A stretch of 64,000 bases of DNA, taken from assembly GCA_942490645.1 (NCBI GenBank), contig CALNXN010000007.1:124001-188000 (forward strand). Direction: 5' to 3'. A model generated the notes under the pieces. That model saw nothing but the letters and a program-made list of their open reading frames with translations, was not told the DNA's origin and did not search any database. Position numbers and translations under genes: made by a program. The first letter of the stretch is position 1; each line of letters starts with the position of its first letter. Below are positions 42,715 through 52,157 of this stretch, piece by piece. Source of the DNA: CALNXN01 sp942490645 (GTDB lineage Bacteria > Pseudomonadota > Alphaproteobacteria > Rhodobacterales > Rhodobacteraceae).

Positions 42715-43359
42715 TTATCCGTCTTTGCCCAACCCTTCCAACAGCGGAACAAAGCGAACTTGCCGCAATTCGTCATATTCGACACCGGTTTCCGTTTTGC
42801 GCACCACAATCAGGTGCTGAACGGTATCGGATTGCCCGACCGGAACGACCATGATCCCGCCAACCTTGAGTTGCTCCATCAGGGGGCCGGGGGGGTCTTC
42901 GGCGGCGGCTGTGACGATGATGCGATCAAAAGGCGCCTGATCGGGCAGGCCAAAGCTGCCATCACCGGTGATGGCGGTGATGTTGGTCAGATCGAGGGCG
43001 TCAAACACCGCGCGGGCTTCGCGCACAAGGCGGCTGTGGCGGTCGATGGTGTAGACCCGGCGCGCCAAACGGCTGAGGATGGCGGCCTGATAGCCTGACC
43101 CGGTGCCCACTTCGAGAACCTTGTCGCGCGGGCTGATGTGCAGCGCCTGCGTCATCAACCCCACGACCGACGGCTGGCTGATGGTCTGCCCGCAAGCGAT
43201 GGGCAGGGGCATGTCCTCATAGGCGCGATCCGAGAAAATGCCACGAATGAAGGGGCCGCGATCCACGGCCTCCATGGCCGACAGCACGCGCTTGTCCGTC
43301 ACGCCCTTCGATCGAAGGGCATACAGAAACTGCATCTTGCGCGTGGCGTCGTCTGTCAT
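42715..43359 (-). CDS. pcm: Protein-L-isoaspartate O-methyltransferase
   Basis: Repairs isoaspartyl residues using S-adenosylmethionine. 214 residues, normal length. The SAM-binding VLEVGTGSGYQAAILSRLA at about 78, the upstream TISQPSVVGLMTQAL, and ITGDGSFGLPDQAPFDRIIVTAA are diagnostic. The ATG overlaps the surE stop (ATGA), the classical surE-pcm pairing. Confidence 0.96.
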   Translation of the reverse strand: MTDDATRKMQFLYALRSKGVTDKRVLSAMEAVDRGPFIRGIFSDRAYEDMPLPIACGQTISQPSVVGLMTQALHISPRDKVLEVGTGSGYQAAILSRLARRVYTIDRHSRLVREARAVFDALDLTNITAITGDGSFGLPDQAPFDRIIVTAAAEDPPGPLMEQLKVGGIMVVPVGQSDTVQHLIVVRKTETGVEYDELRQVRFVPLLEGLGKDG

Positions 43360-44142
43360 GTGTTGATGCCCTCGTGGGCGGCCAGAACGTCATGGGCGGT
43401 CAAATCCGCACGCATCGGTGTCACGGAAACGTAGCCTTGCAGGTTCAGCTCCGCGTCAGATCCCGGTGCGGTGCGGCGTTGCTGATCGCCGCCCTTGATC
43501 CACAAGAACCGCCGCCCCGATGGCGACATATGCGGCTCGGTGGAAAAGCCTTTGCCTTCGCGCATCCCTTGGGTGGCCACCCGGATCCCCTTGACGTTGG
43601 CGGCCAGGACGGGCGGGAAATTGACGTTGTAAAACAAACGGTAACCGCCGTTTTCCTCCGGGGTATGGGCCAGAATGCGACGGACCACTTCGACGCCGTG
43701 CTGGGCCGATGCCTCAAACGGGTCACGCGCCTTGAGGTTTGCGGGGCCGTAGTATTGCGACATGGCGATGGCGGGAATGCCCTGCAGGGCCGCTTCCATG
43801 GCCCCGCCGATCGTTCCGGAATAGAGCGTGTTTTCAGCCGAGTTGTTGCCCCGGTTTACGCCCGAGAGCACCAGATCCGGCCGGTGTGCTCTGCATGACC
43901 TCATGCAGCCCCGCCAGCACGCAATCGGCGGGTGAGCCTTCGGCCGCAAAGCGCCGTTCTGCCAGTTCAATCAGCATCATCGGGTGGGTATAGCTGATAC
44001 AATGGCCGACGCCTGATTGTTCAAACGCGGGCGCCACGGTCCAAACCTCGCCCTTTGGCCCGGCGATTTCGGTCGCGATGGCGTGCAGCACCTCGAGCCC
44101 TGGTGCGTTGATGCCGTCGTCATTTGTGATGAGAATACGCAT
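43356..44142 (-). CDS. surE: 5'/3'-nucleotidase SurE, reading frame disrupted
   Basis: Stationary-phase survival nucleotidase. The N-terminal frame reads MRILITNDDGINAPGLEVL and SPADCVLAGLHEVMQST, then derails. The other frame resumes at RPDLVLSGVNRGNNSAENTLYSGTIGGAMEA and continues to the end. Removing one base from CC at 43881-43882 (in CCGGCCGG) yields about 261 residues, the family length, with the metal-binding NDDG, the Ser of GVGHCISYT and the Asn of GVNRGNN. Probably a sequence error. Confidence 0.92.
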
Positions 44143-44211
44143 GATGAGCCCCTTTTGGCCTTGATAGGCGAGGGGGTCAGACGCGGCAAGAGCGGGCGGG
44201 TGTCGCCGTGC

Positions 44212-44853
44212 CTATGCTTTAAGTTGTGCCAGAATTGCCGCAGCCTCATGCGCGGGCGGAGACAGGGCGTCGCGGTCCTCGCCGGGGAAAAACCGTGCCC
44301 GTGTGGCGGTGGGCATCGGCGCGGGCGTCAGGATGTGCACCTTTGGCCCGGTCTTGACGGTTTCGGCCTGCCAGCTGCGCGCCAGTGCGATCTGTGCCGC
44401 CTTGGACGCGCCGTAACTGCCGAAAAATTTGGCACCCGCACGCGGATCGTCGAAAAACACCGCCTGTCCTTCGGCACCCAAAAGCGGTGAGACATAAGTG
44501 ATCAACGTCGCGGTGGCAGTGACATTGCAAGCGATGGATTTCGCGAAATCCTTGGCGTCGATATGATCGGTCGGGGTCAGGGGGGCCGCGTGAATGGCAG
44601 TATGCAGCCACAGGTCCAAAGTGCCCCAGCGGTCGTGGATGCCGCGACACAAGGTGGCCATTGCCTCGGGTTTGGTGATGTCCATCGGGGCCAGCGTGGC
44701 GCTGCCGCCCTTGGCGGTGATGCGGTCGTCCAACTCTTCCAGCGCGCCGGTTGTTTTGCCGACGGCAATGATATGGTGCGTGGCGCAAAGCGCTTCGGCA
44801 AGGGCGGAACCCAGGCCGCGGGAGGCACCGGTGATGAGGGCTGTTTTGGTCAT
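44212..44853 (-). CDS. Short-chain dehydrogenase/reductase
   Basis: 213 residues from MTKTALITGASRGLG, selected over an upstream start because the cofactor loop should lie near the N-terminus. TGASRGLGSALA and the catalytic YGASKAAQ (about 161) are both present, unlike the SDR at 33801. Substrate unknown. The downstream end lies 69 bp from surE, transcribed in the same direction. Confidence 0.88.
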   Translation of the reverse strand: MTKTALITGASRGLGSALAEALCATHHIIAVGKTTGALEELDDRITAKGGSATLAPMDITKPEAMATLCRGIHDRWGTLDLWLHTAIHAAPLTPTDHIDAKDFAKSIACNVTATATLITYVSPLLGAEGQAVFFDDPRAGAKFFGSYGASKAAQIALARSWQAETVKTGPKVHILTPAPMPTATRARFFPGEDRDALSPPAHEAAAILAQLKA

Positions 44854-44885
44854 GGGCTGGGTGATGCGCGGATCGGCGGCCAAGG

Positions 44886-45293
44886 TCAAGCGGTCTTGCG
44901 GTGATAGGTCAGGGTCAAATCCGCGCAATGGGCAATGGCTTGGGCGGGCAACGGGTCAGACAGCGGGATATGCAAGGCGCGATTGCCTTCGAATTCGAAC
45001 GCATCGGGGTAGAGGTCGCGCATGGTGGCGGCCAGCGTGGTCTGACAATGCACGAAAAGCGACAAGTGATCCGGTTTGCCTTCGGACCACGCCGCACGCA
45101 GGGTCGAGCCGATGCGCGGCCGATCCGGCAACCACGACGGCTGGCCCCATTTGAGCGTCTCGCTGAGGGTGAGATCGGGGATGTTTTCTGCGGTTTGGTG
45201 AATGATATCACGCACCTCGGCAAAGCGCGCCTGCGCCTGCTGCGGCCAGTCGGCGGTGGCTTTGATGAAAGCAGGGGGCGGTTGCGTCGGCAT
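44886..45293 (-). CDS. DUF1801 domain protein
   Basis: 135 residues from MPTQPPPAFIKATADWP. LSETLKWGQPSWL, RAAWSEGKPDHLSLFVHCQ and the closing ADLTLTYHRKT match the DUF1801 (YdhG-like) fold, an alpha-beta protein related to iron chaperone frataxin-like folds but functionally undefined. Follows purF on the same strand after about 130 bp that include a run of eight G (45359-45366). Confidence 0.85.
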   Translation of the reverse strand: MPTQPPPAFIKATADWPQQAQARFAEVRDIIHQTAENIPDLTLSETLKWGQPSWLPDRPRIGSTLRAAWSEGKPDHLSLFVHCQTTLAATMRDLYPDAFEFEGNRALHIPLSDPLPAQAIAHCADLTLTYHRKTA

Positions 45294-45420
45294 GATGTGG
45301 TCAAGTTTGCCACATGTGGGATGTTGCGGCAAACGAAAGCCCTCCGCAGTTGTGGGCCGGGGGGGGCTTCGGGCAGTGGGTCGCCCGTGCGTCGGCAATG
45401 TTTACGCCTGCGAAGAAGGG

Positions 45421-46914
45421 CTACTCTGCGGCCTTCATCTGAAAGCCTTCGTCGATCTGGTCTGCGGGTTTGACGGGGTATTCGCCGCTGAAGCAGGCAT
45501 CGCAATATTGCGGCTGGTCGGGGTTGCGCCCCTGTGCCTCTCCGACGGCGCGGTAAAGGCCATCAAGCGAGATGAACTTGAGGCTGTCGACCTGCAGATG
45601 CTCGCGCATTTCCTCTTCGCTCATGGTCGCGGCGAGCAGTTTTTCGCGCTGCGGCGTGTCCACGCCATAAAAGCACGGCCATGCCGTTGGCGGAGAGGCA
45701 ATGCGGAAATGCACCTCGGCTGCACCGGCATCGAGGATCATCTCCTTGATCTTGCGGCTGGTGGTGCCGCGCACAACGCTGTCATCGACCAGAATAACGC
45801 GTTTTCCGCGGATCAGGGCCCGGTTGACGTTCAGCTTGAGGCGCACGCCCATGTTGCGGATCTGTTCGGTGGGCTCGATGAAGGTGCGGCCCATGTATTG
45901 ATTGCGGATGATCCCCATCGCGTAAGGAATGCCGCTTTGCAGCGAATACCCGATCGCTGCGGGCGTTCCGCTGTCTGGAACAGGGCAGACGAGATCAGCA
46001 TCAACCGGGCTTTCCTTGGCCAGTTCGCGCCCGATGGCCTCGCGGGTTTCATAGACGGATCGGCCGCCCAGAATGCTGTCGGGGCGCGAGAAATAGACAT
46101 GCTCAAAGATGCAGAACCGGGACTTTTGACGGCGAAACGGAAAGTGCGACTCCACGCCCTTGTCATTGATCACGACCATCTCGCCGGGCTCGATCTCGCG
46201 GATGAAATTGGCGCCGATGATGTCCAATGCACAGGTCTCGGAACTCAGCACCCAGCCGTCGGCCAACTGGCCCAGAACCAGCGGGCGCACACCCAACGGG
46301 TCGCGCACGCCGATCAGTTTGGTGCGGGTCATGGCGACAACGGAAAACGCGCCTTCGACCCGGCGCAATGCGTCTTCCATCCGTTCGGGTATGGTGCGCT
46401 GCAACGACCGCGCCATCAGGTGAATGATGCATTCGCTGTCGGAGGAGGACTGAAAGATCGAGCCGCGTTCGATCAACTCGCGGCGCAGGGATTTGGCGTT
46501 GGTAATGTTGCCGTTATGCGCAATCGCGGCACCCCCCATTGCGAATTCACCAAAGAAAGGCTGCACGTCGCGGATCGCTGTTTGGCCTTTGCTCCCCGTG
46601 GTCGAGTAACGCACATGGCCGATGGCAAGCGGGCCGGGCAATGTTTCCATCACCTTTTGCGATGTGAAGTTGTCGCGTACATAGCCAAAGCGGCGGGCAG
46701 ACTGAAATCCAAGCTCGGGGTCATGGGTGACGATCCCGCCCGCTTCCTGTCCGCGATGTTGCAGGGCATGTAGACCCAGCGCCACGAAGTTGGCGGCATC
46801 CGCGACGCCGACAACGCCGAACACGCCGCATTCTTCCTTCAGTTTATCCTCGTCTCCTGCATCGCGCAGGTACGAGACATCGAAGGGATTGGCGGGAGGC
46901 ATAATCTTGGACAA
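45421..46914 (-). CDS. purF: Amidophosphoribosyltransferase
   Basis: Committing step of purine synthesis, turning PRPP and glutamine into phosphoribosylamine. 497 residues, typical. Processing should expose the catalytic cysteine of ECGVFGV at about residue 29; HNGNITN, SDSECIIHLMAR, the PRPP loop VILVDDSVVRGTTSRK (about 371) and SPPTAWPCFYGVD follow. Its cysteines DACFSGEY near the end suit the iron-sulphur-type enzyme. Confidence 0.96.
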   Translation of the reverse strand: MSKIMPPANPFDVSYLRDAGDEDKLKEECGVFGVVGVADAANFVALGLHALQHRGQEAGGIVTHDPELGFQSARRFGYVRDNFTSQKVMETLPGPLAIGHVRYSTTGSKGQTAIRDVQPFFGEFAMGGAAIAHNGNITNAKSLRRELIERGSIFQSSSDSECIIHLMARSLQRTIPERMEDALRRVEGAFSVVAMTRTKLIGVRDPLGVRPLVLGQLADGWVLSSETCALDIIGANFIREIEPGEMVVINDKGVESHFPFRRQKSRFCIFEHVYFSRPDSILGGRSVYETREAIGRELAKESPVDADLVCPVPDSGTPAAIGYSLQSGIPYAMGIIRNQYMGRTFIEPTEQIRNMGVRLKLNVNRALIRGKRVILVDDSVVRGTTSRKIKEMILDAGAAEVHFRIASPPTAWPCFYGVDTPQREKLLAATMSEEEMREHLQVDSLKFISLDGLYRAVGEAQGRNPDQPQYCDACFSGEYPVKPADQIDEGFQMKAAE

Positions 46915-47025
46915 CGGGGCAGCTCCGAATCCGTTTCTTGACGCGTGCCCCTTACTTAAGGTGCCAGTGCGCCAGTGTCACGAAACTATCATGCAAGTCG
47001 GTCTGTTTGTGACGACCTTCCGTGT

Positions 47026-48099
47026 TTACGCCTTTGCCTTATACGGCAATTCAATCAGAGCGAGTGATCCCGGCAGGGTAAACCGCACCGTGCTGCCCGC
47101 GCCGTTCCGCCCGCGATCCACCTTGATCGTGCCCCCACGGGCGTTGATCAGACGGCGGATGCCCAGCAGCCCATAGCCGCTGCCGGTGCGAAATTCACCG
47201 GTGTCCAGAAACACCTGGCCCGGATTTTCAAAGCCAACGCCGTTGTCGCTGACGGCAATCTCGATCAGCCCTTCGCTGGGCGCACAAGCCGAAATGTGAA
47301 CACGCACCACGTCGCGCTGGCCGTGTTTCAAGGCATTGTCCAACAGGTTGCGCAGGGCGATCTGAATGGCGGTCTTGTCGGCTTGCATCGCGGCACCCGA
47401 CCAGGTGATCTGATGCTTGCCGGTCGGGTCCAACACCTCTCTGGTGGTGCGACACAAGAGGCCGAAATCAAAGGGCAATCTTTCCGGGGTCACGGATCCC
47501 GATTGAGCATGTTCCAAAACTTCGGAGATCAGTTCGGATGATTTGCTGGCCACATCATCCAGCAGATCAATCAGGTCCAGTTTTCCGTCGCCCCGGTCCT
47601 CGAACCCTTCCCGGAGCATTTCCGCGATGATTTGCACGTTGCGCATCGGGGTGCGCAGATCATGTGCGGCCATGGCGACAAACTGCTCGACTTCCGTGAG
47701 GCCCGCGCCCCAGCTTGACGCCAGATCAGGCGCGCTCAGGTGCGATCCGACCTCAAGCGCCGTCCCGATCAAGCGTGTGACGCGCCCCGTATCATCCGTG
47801 ACCGGCATCAATGTGGTGCGCATGAAGCGGCTGCGCCCACCGGTGCCGACGTCGATCACGTAGTACGTTTCATCCGCCAAAGCCGCGGCTTTGATCTGTC
47901 TGTGATAGGCCAATTCGCCGCCGCGCCCGGGGTGTACATCCGATGCGGTCAAGCCCTTGATATCAGAGAGGTTCAGACCGGTCGCGTTGGCCGCTGCGGG
48001 GTTGAGGTAACTGTAGCGGGGGACGCCATCATCCCCGATGTCGATGCCGAAAATGGCAGTCGCCACGTGGGAGTAGGGGGCAAATTCTGGATCGGTCAT
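47026..48099 (-). CDS. Orphan PAS-domain sensor histidine kinase
   Basis: 357 residues, soluble. An N-terminal PAS-like region (YSYLNPAAANATGLNLSDIKG, then RTTLMPVTDDTGRVTRLIG), the phospho-acceptor H-box FVAMAAHDLRTPMRNVQ at about 145, and an ATPase domain with the N-box RNLLDNALKHG, DNGVGF and GSGYGLLGIRRLI. No response regulator or membrane segment is present. It sits between purF and cvpA on the same strand. Confidence 0.93.
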   Translation of the reverse strand: MTDPEFAPYSHVATAIFGIDIGDDGVPRYSYLNPAAANATGLNLSDIKGLTASDVHPGRGGELAYHRQIKAAALADETYYVIDVGTGGRSRFMRTTLMPVTDDTGRVTRLIGTALEVGSHLSAPDLASSWGAGLTEVEQFVAMAAHDLRTPMRNVQIIAEMLREGFEDRGDGKLDLIDLLDDVASKSSELISEVLEHAQSGSVTPERLPFDFGLLCRTTREVLDPTGKHQITWSGAAMQADKTAIQIALRNLLDNALKHGQRDVVRVHISACAPSEGLIEIAVSDNGVGFENPGQVFLDTGEFRTGSGYGLLGIRRLINARGGTIKVDRGRNGAGSTVRFTLPGSLALIELPYKAKA

Positions 48100-48193
48100 A
48101 CAGGCCTCGTTTCAGACACGAGGACATGGCTACACCATCACAGTTGATGCGAGGTTAAACCGCCCGCATTTTGCCACAATACCGCCCGACAGG

Positions 48194-48748
48194 TTAAGCG
48201 CCGCAATTCCCGACCAGCGCCTCATACCGTCCGGTGATCCAGCCCAACGCCTGTTCGGGGTTGGCGTTTTCGATCCGGTCCGAGAACTGGCTGAAGACCA
48301 ATGCGGAGCGGCTTTCATCCACCATCGTATAGCTTTGGCCGGTGACGACCGTCTGGTAGACGAAGAACGCAATCGCCACGAGCAGAACCCCGCGCGCGAC
48401 GCCGAACAGAAACCCAAGCCCCTGATCCACGCCACCCAAGGCGGAGCGTTGCACCACCGTGGAAAACAGCGGGGTAAAGAGCGACACGACGATCAGCGCG
48501 ACCGCGAACACGAGGGCAAATGCGCCGATGATCGACAATTCGCAGCTGTCGGCCAGGAATTCACCCACCACGGGGATTTCCTGAACCAACGGCTCAACTT
48601 GCGGCGCGAACAAAAACGCCACGACGGCCGCCGCGATCCAGCCTACGATCGCCATGGCTTCGCGCACAAAGCCACGCCCGTAGGCCAGCAATGCCGAGAC
48701 CACGATGACCAATGCGACGACGCCGTCGATGATGGTGAACCCTTCCAT
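48194..48748 (-). CDS. cvpA: CvpA family membrane protein
   Basis: 184 residues from MEGFTIIDGVVALVIVVSALLAYGRGFVREAMAIVGW, with four hydrophobic helices and SALGGVDQGLGFLFGVARGVLLV, all CvpA hallmarks. Named for colicin V production in E. coli, where it lies directly upstream of purF; here a histidine kinase gene separates the two. The general role is in envelope homeostasis. Confidence 0.93.
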   Translation of the reverse strand: MEGFTIIDGVVALVIVVSALLAYGRGFVREAMAIVGWIAAAVVAFLFAPQVEPLVQEIPVVGEFLADSCELSIIGAFALVFAVALIVVSLFTPLFSTVVQRSALGGVDQGLGFLFGVARGVLLVAIAFFVYQTVVTGQSYTMVDESRSALVFSQFSDRIENANPEQALGWITGRYEALVGNCGA

Positions 48749-48776
48749 AGGTCGTCTGCCTTTCGCCTCTGAGCGC

Positions 48777-50138
48777 TTACCCTGCGCCGAAAACCTCGCC
48801 CACGAACCCCGTGAGGTCACTCATGGTGTTGAGGTTGATACCATTGACGCCCACCGATTTACCGCCGGCGGGCGCGATTGCGCTGCTAAAACCAAGTTTT
48901 TGCGCTTCTTTCAACCTATTTTCGGTTTGAGAGGCCGGACGCAGCGCACCCGATAGGCTGATTTCGCCAAAAACGACAGTGTCTGCGGGCAATGCGGCGT
49001 CTTCGCGCGCACTCAGCAGGGCGGCCGCCACGGCAAGATCGGCGGCCGGTTCAGACACCTTCATGCCGCCCGCCACGTTGAGGTAGACATCAAGGCCCGC
49101 AAAGGGGATGCCGCAGCGCGCCTCCAGCACGGCCAAGATCATCGCAAGCCGCCCGCCATCCCAGCCCACCACGGTGCGCCGGGCCTGCGCATGGGGCGAG
49201 GGGGCGACGAGCGCCTGAAACTCCACCAGAACGGGGCGGGTGCCCTCGACACCGGCGAAAACCACGGAGCCGGGCGAGGGCTCTCCACGCTCGCTCAGGA
49301 ACAGGGCAGATGGATTAAGAACCTCCGCCAAGCCACTGCCAGTCATCTCAAAAACACCGATCTCATCAGCAGGACCAAAGCGGTTTTTCACGGCACGCAG
49401 GATGCGGAATTGATGCCCGCGCTCGCCTTCGAAATAAAGCACGGTATCGACCATGTGTTCGACCACGCGGGGGCCCGCAATCTGGCCGTCCTTGGTGACA
49501 TGCCCGACGAGAATGACGCTGACGCCCTTGCGCTTGGCAAAGCTGGTCAGCTCATGCGCCGCCGCGCGTACCTGTGACACCGAGCCGGGCGCGGATTCGA
49601 CGTTATCGGCCCACATGGTCTGAATGGAATCGATGATCACGAGCTGCGGCTTTTCCGCCTCCAGCGTGGTCAGAATATCGCGCAGATTGGTTTCAGCGGC
49701 CAATTGCACAGGCGCGTCCGACAATCCCAGCCGCTGCGCGCGCATCCGCACCTGAGCGGAGGCTTCCTCGCCCGAGACATAAAGCGTTTTCAACCCGCTG
49801 CGCGCGAATTGCGCCGCCGCCTGCAGGAGTAACGTGGATTTGCCGATGCCCGGATCGCCGCCCACCAGAATGGCGGATGCAGGCACAAGACCGCCGCCCA
49901 GGACGCGGTCCAATTCCGCGATGCCCGATGTGGTGCGGGGCGGGGGCGCCTCTTCGGTGGCCAGATCGGTCAGGTGAATGGAGGCGCCGCGTTTGCCGCC
50001 CAATGATTTGGCCGGGCCCTTGGAGATGCCCGCGTCTTCGGAGATCGTGTTCCATTCGCCACAGGCTTCGCAGCGGCCCGCCCATTTGGTGGTGACATTG
50101 CCGCAGGCGGAGCAGGAAAAGGAGGGGGATTTGGCCAT
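48777..50138 (-). CDS. radA: DNA repair protein RadA
   Basis: RecA-like ATPase/helicase that helps process recombination intermediates. 453 residues: zinc finger FSCSACGNVTTKWAGRCEAC at the N-terminus, Walker A GGDPGIGKST at about 88, KNRFGPADEIG motif at about 251, and a Lon-protease-like C-terminal domain. cvpA follows after 28 bp. Confidence 0.97.
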   Translation of the reverse strand: MAKSPSFSCSACGNVTTKWAGRCEACGEWNTISEDAGISKGPAKSLGGKRGASIHLTDLATEEAPPPRTTSGIAELDRVLGGGLVPASAILVGGDPGIGKSTLLLQAAAQFARSGLKTLYVSGEEASAQVRMRAQRLGLSDAPVQLAAETNLRDILTTLEAEKPQLVIIDSIQTMWADNVESAPGSVSQVRAAAHELTSFAKRKGVSVILVGHVTKDGQIAGPRVVEHMVDTVLYFEGERGHQFRILRAVKNRFGPADEIGVFEMTGSGLAEVLNPSALFLSERGEPSPGSVVFAGVEGTRPVLVEFQALVAPSPHAQARRTVVGWDGGRLAMILAVLEARCGIPFAGLDVYLNVAGGMKVSEPAADLAVAAALLSAREDAALPADTVVFGEISLSGALRPASQTENRLKEAQKLGFSSAIAPAGGKSVGVNGINLNTMSDLTGFVGEVFGAG

Positions 50139-50338
50139 GCGTGTTTGTGGCGCAGCGGGCGAGGATGCTCAAGGTGTTTTCGATGTCCTGACCCGCAAGC
50201 CGTCATGCGGCCGTTTCGCGCATTTCCGACACATGGCGATCCTGTGTTGGGCGGATGGGCGTTTCGGTTTCCGCCTTGGTGGCTTTGACCGTGGATCGAC
50301 GGGCACCAAAATGCGCAGGGTCTATGCACGACAGGGGA

Positions 50339-50740
50339 TCACAGGGCTTCGATCGTTCCGTCCTTGGTGATCGACAGGCTTTGCCCGGTGGCAAACGGCG
50401 CGTCAGGCAGCACCACCACCGGGATCGTGGGCCAGCCCATCTGGCGTGCGACAATGACGCCCACGGGCAGGATCGCGTCACGCCCGCCCAGGATCAGCGC
50501 GCGCGGGGCGAGCGCCTCGTGCAAAAGCTCAAGAAGAACGGCAGAGGAACTGCTGGAGCCGATCATCTGCGGGATCACCAGCATGGTGCCCGCGATGGCC
50601 TGACCGTGCTGCGGATGACCCGCCAGCGTGACGTGGGACGTCGCGGGGTCGATGCCGCCCCAAAAACTGATGGGTGCATCCAGACGCAGCACAGCACCCC
50701 GCGCGGCCCCTTCGATCAGCACCTGTGCATGCCAGATCAT
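50339..50740 (-). CDS. Aconitase X small (swivelling) subunit, DUF126
   Basis: 133 residues from the ATG overlapping the stop of the large-subunit gene (ATGA); an ATG six bases earlier is possible. GAARGAVLRLDAPISFWGGIDPATS, GTMLVIPQMIGSSSSSAVLLELL and PDAPFATGQSLSI are the swivel-domain hallmarks. Pairs with the next gene to form a two-subunit aconitase X, studied in bacteria as cis-3-hydroxy-L-proline dehydratase. Confidence 0.88.
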   Translation of the reverse strand: MIWHAQVLIEGAARGAVLRLDAPISFWGGIDPATSHVTLAGHPQHGQAIAGTMLVIPQMIGSSSSSAVLLELLHEALAPRALILGGRDAILPVGVIVARQMGWPTIPVVVLPDAPFATGQSLSITKDGTIEAL

Positions 50741-51990
50741 GCCCATGTGGCGGGGTCCCAGATCACGCGGCCCTGCTGTGCGCTGGCCACGCAATCGGCC
50801 AGCGTGCCAAAGACCGGCAGGTGCCCGGTGTTGCCGGTCGCGTAATGGGCGAATTTGGCGGAGTTGGTCATCATCACACCCGGTGCGGCGGGCAGGATGG
50901 GGGTGACGACCACGCAGGTGTCGATGACCAATTCCACGCCCAGCGATGCCAGTGCGGCGTCAGAGCCATCGGCCTGCAACTGTGCCAGCGTGTGACGCCC
51001 CATGCAAATGTAGACGGGGACCTGAAATGGCGTGCCATCCGCCAGACGCAGCACCTCGCGGCACTCGGCGGTGCTGAAATGCGGGCTGCCCAAGGCAACG
51101 CTGTCAATCGGACCAGCCTTTGCAATGCTGAGCCTGTTGCGCGCGTCGATGATCATCTCGTGGGTGATGGGGATGGTGCTGTCGGGATGTTGCCCCCCCA
51201 AAGCGGTTTGCAGATCGGGCGCTTCGGGCGTGACGCCGACGATATGAACGAGCGCCACCGCGCCAGTGGACGCGGCCCCGGCACAGAGCGCCTTGAGGTC
51301 ATCCTCCGACGCGCCGGGGGGCAGGCCGACAACCGCGCAAACGGTGTCACCCGCGCGCTGTCCGATAATGGCCCCCAGCACCGGGTAAAGCGCGGATTGG
51401 CGCAACAGCGCGGGCGATAGGGTCGACAGATCAAGGACAAGGCGCGCGCGCCGGTTTTCCGGTTTGTGCAGACCATAATAAGGCGCGCGGGCCGATATGG
51501 CGCAGGCGATGTCAAGGAAATCACCATAGCGGTTGGTGCGCGCGCCCAAGACGGTGTTGGCGAAGGCGACCGCATTGGATTCGCCCCACGCCACCTGTTG
51601 CCCAAGTGCGGGCCGCGCGCCCGCTTGATAGGGCGCGCAGGTCCAGCTTGGCGCGCAGCCCATGCGCTCATGCGCGACCATCAACCTGAAGGCCATCTTG
51701 CGCTGGGCGTCGGGCAGGCGGCATTGCGCGGGATTGAGCAGGTTCAGCGCACCGACATTTGTGGTCGCGGGCACTTTGACCCGCGCGCCGCTTTCGGCCA
51801 GCTTTTCGCAATAAAGCGCACCGGAATCGCCATGATAGAGGCAGCCGTCGATATGGGCGGAGTGTATCTCGACCAACCGTTCCGCCCCGAGCATCCGCGC
51901 GGCCTCGGCCACGAGTTCCATCGCCATGCGGTCGCCCTCGGTGCCCGTGGCTCCGGCAAGGATCGCGTGTTCGGCGTCGCTCAGGATCAT
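50737..51990 (-). CDS. Aconitase X large (catalytic) subunit, DUF521
   Basis: 417 residues from MILSDAEHAILAG, chosen as the family start; an upstream start would add 28 unlikely residues. IHSAHIDGCLYHGDSGALY at about 43, CAPSWTCAPY at about 107, GESNAVAFANTVLGARTNRY and HFSTAECREV are typical and include the cluster-binding cysteines. No proline racemase or transporter genes adjoin, so the hydroxyproline role is not confirmed by context. Confidence 0.88.
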   Translation of the reverse strand: MILSDAEHAILAGATGTEGDRMAMELVAEAARMLGAERLVEIHSAHIDGCLYHGDSGALYCEKLAESGARVKVPATTNVGALNLLNPAQCRLPDAQRKMAFRLMVAHERMGCAPSWTCAPYQAGARPALGQQVAWGESNAVAFANTVLGARTNRYGDFLDIACAISARAPYYGLHKPENRRARLVLDLSTLSPALLRQSALYPVLGAIIGQRAGDTVCAVVGLPPGASEDDLKALCAGAASTGAVALVHIVGVTPEAPDLQTALGGQHPDSTIPITHEMIIDARNRLSIAKAGPIDSVALGSPHFSTAECREVLRLADGTPFQVPVYICMGRHTLAQLQADGSDAALASLGVELVIDTCVVVTPILPAAPGVMMTNSAKFAHYATGNTGHLPVFGTLADCVASAQQGRVIWDPATWA

Positions 51991-52157
51991 CCGCGCTCCG
52001 GGCATGGGCAAAAGGGGCGATGGGTTTTTGTGGCCCAAGCCGCGCGGATGCTCAAGGCAGTTTCCGCGCGGCATGTTGGACGAAGTGGGGCGGGGTGGTC
52101 ACCTTGGTTTGGACGGTCTTGAGTTCATTCAGGTTTTGGTTTGGCCCCATCGCTGTT

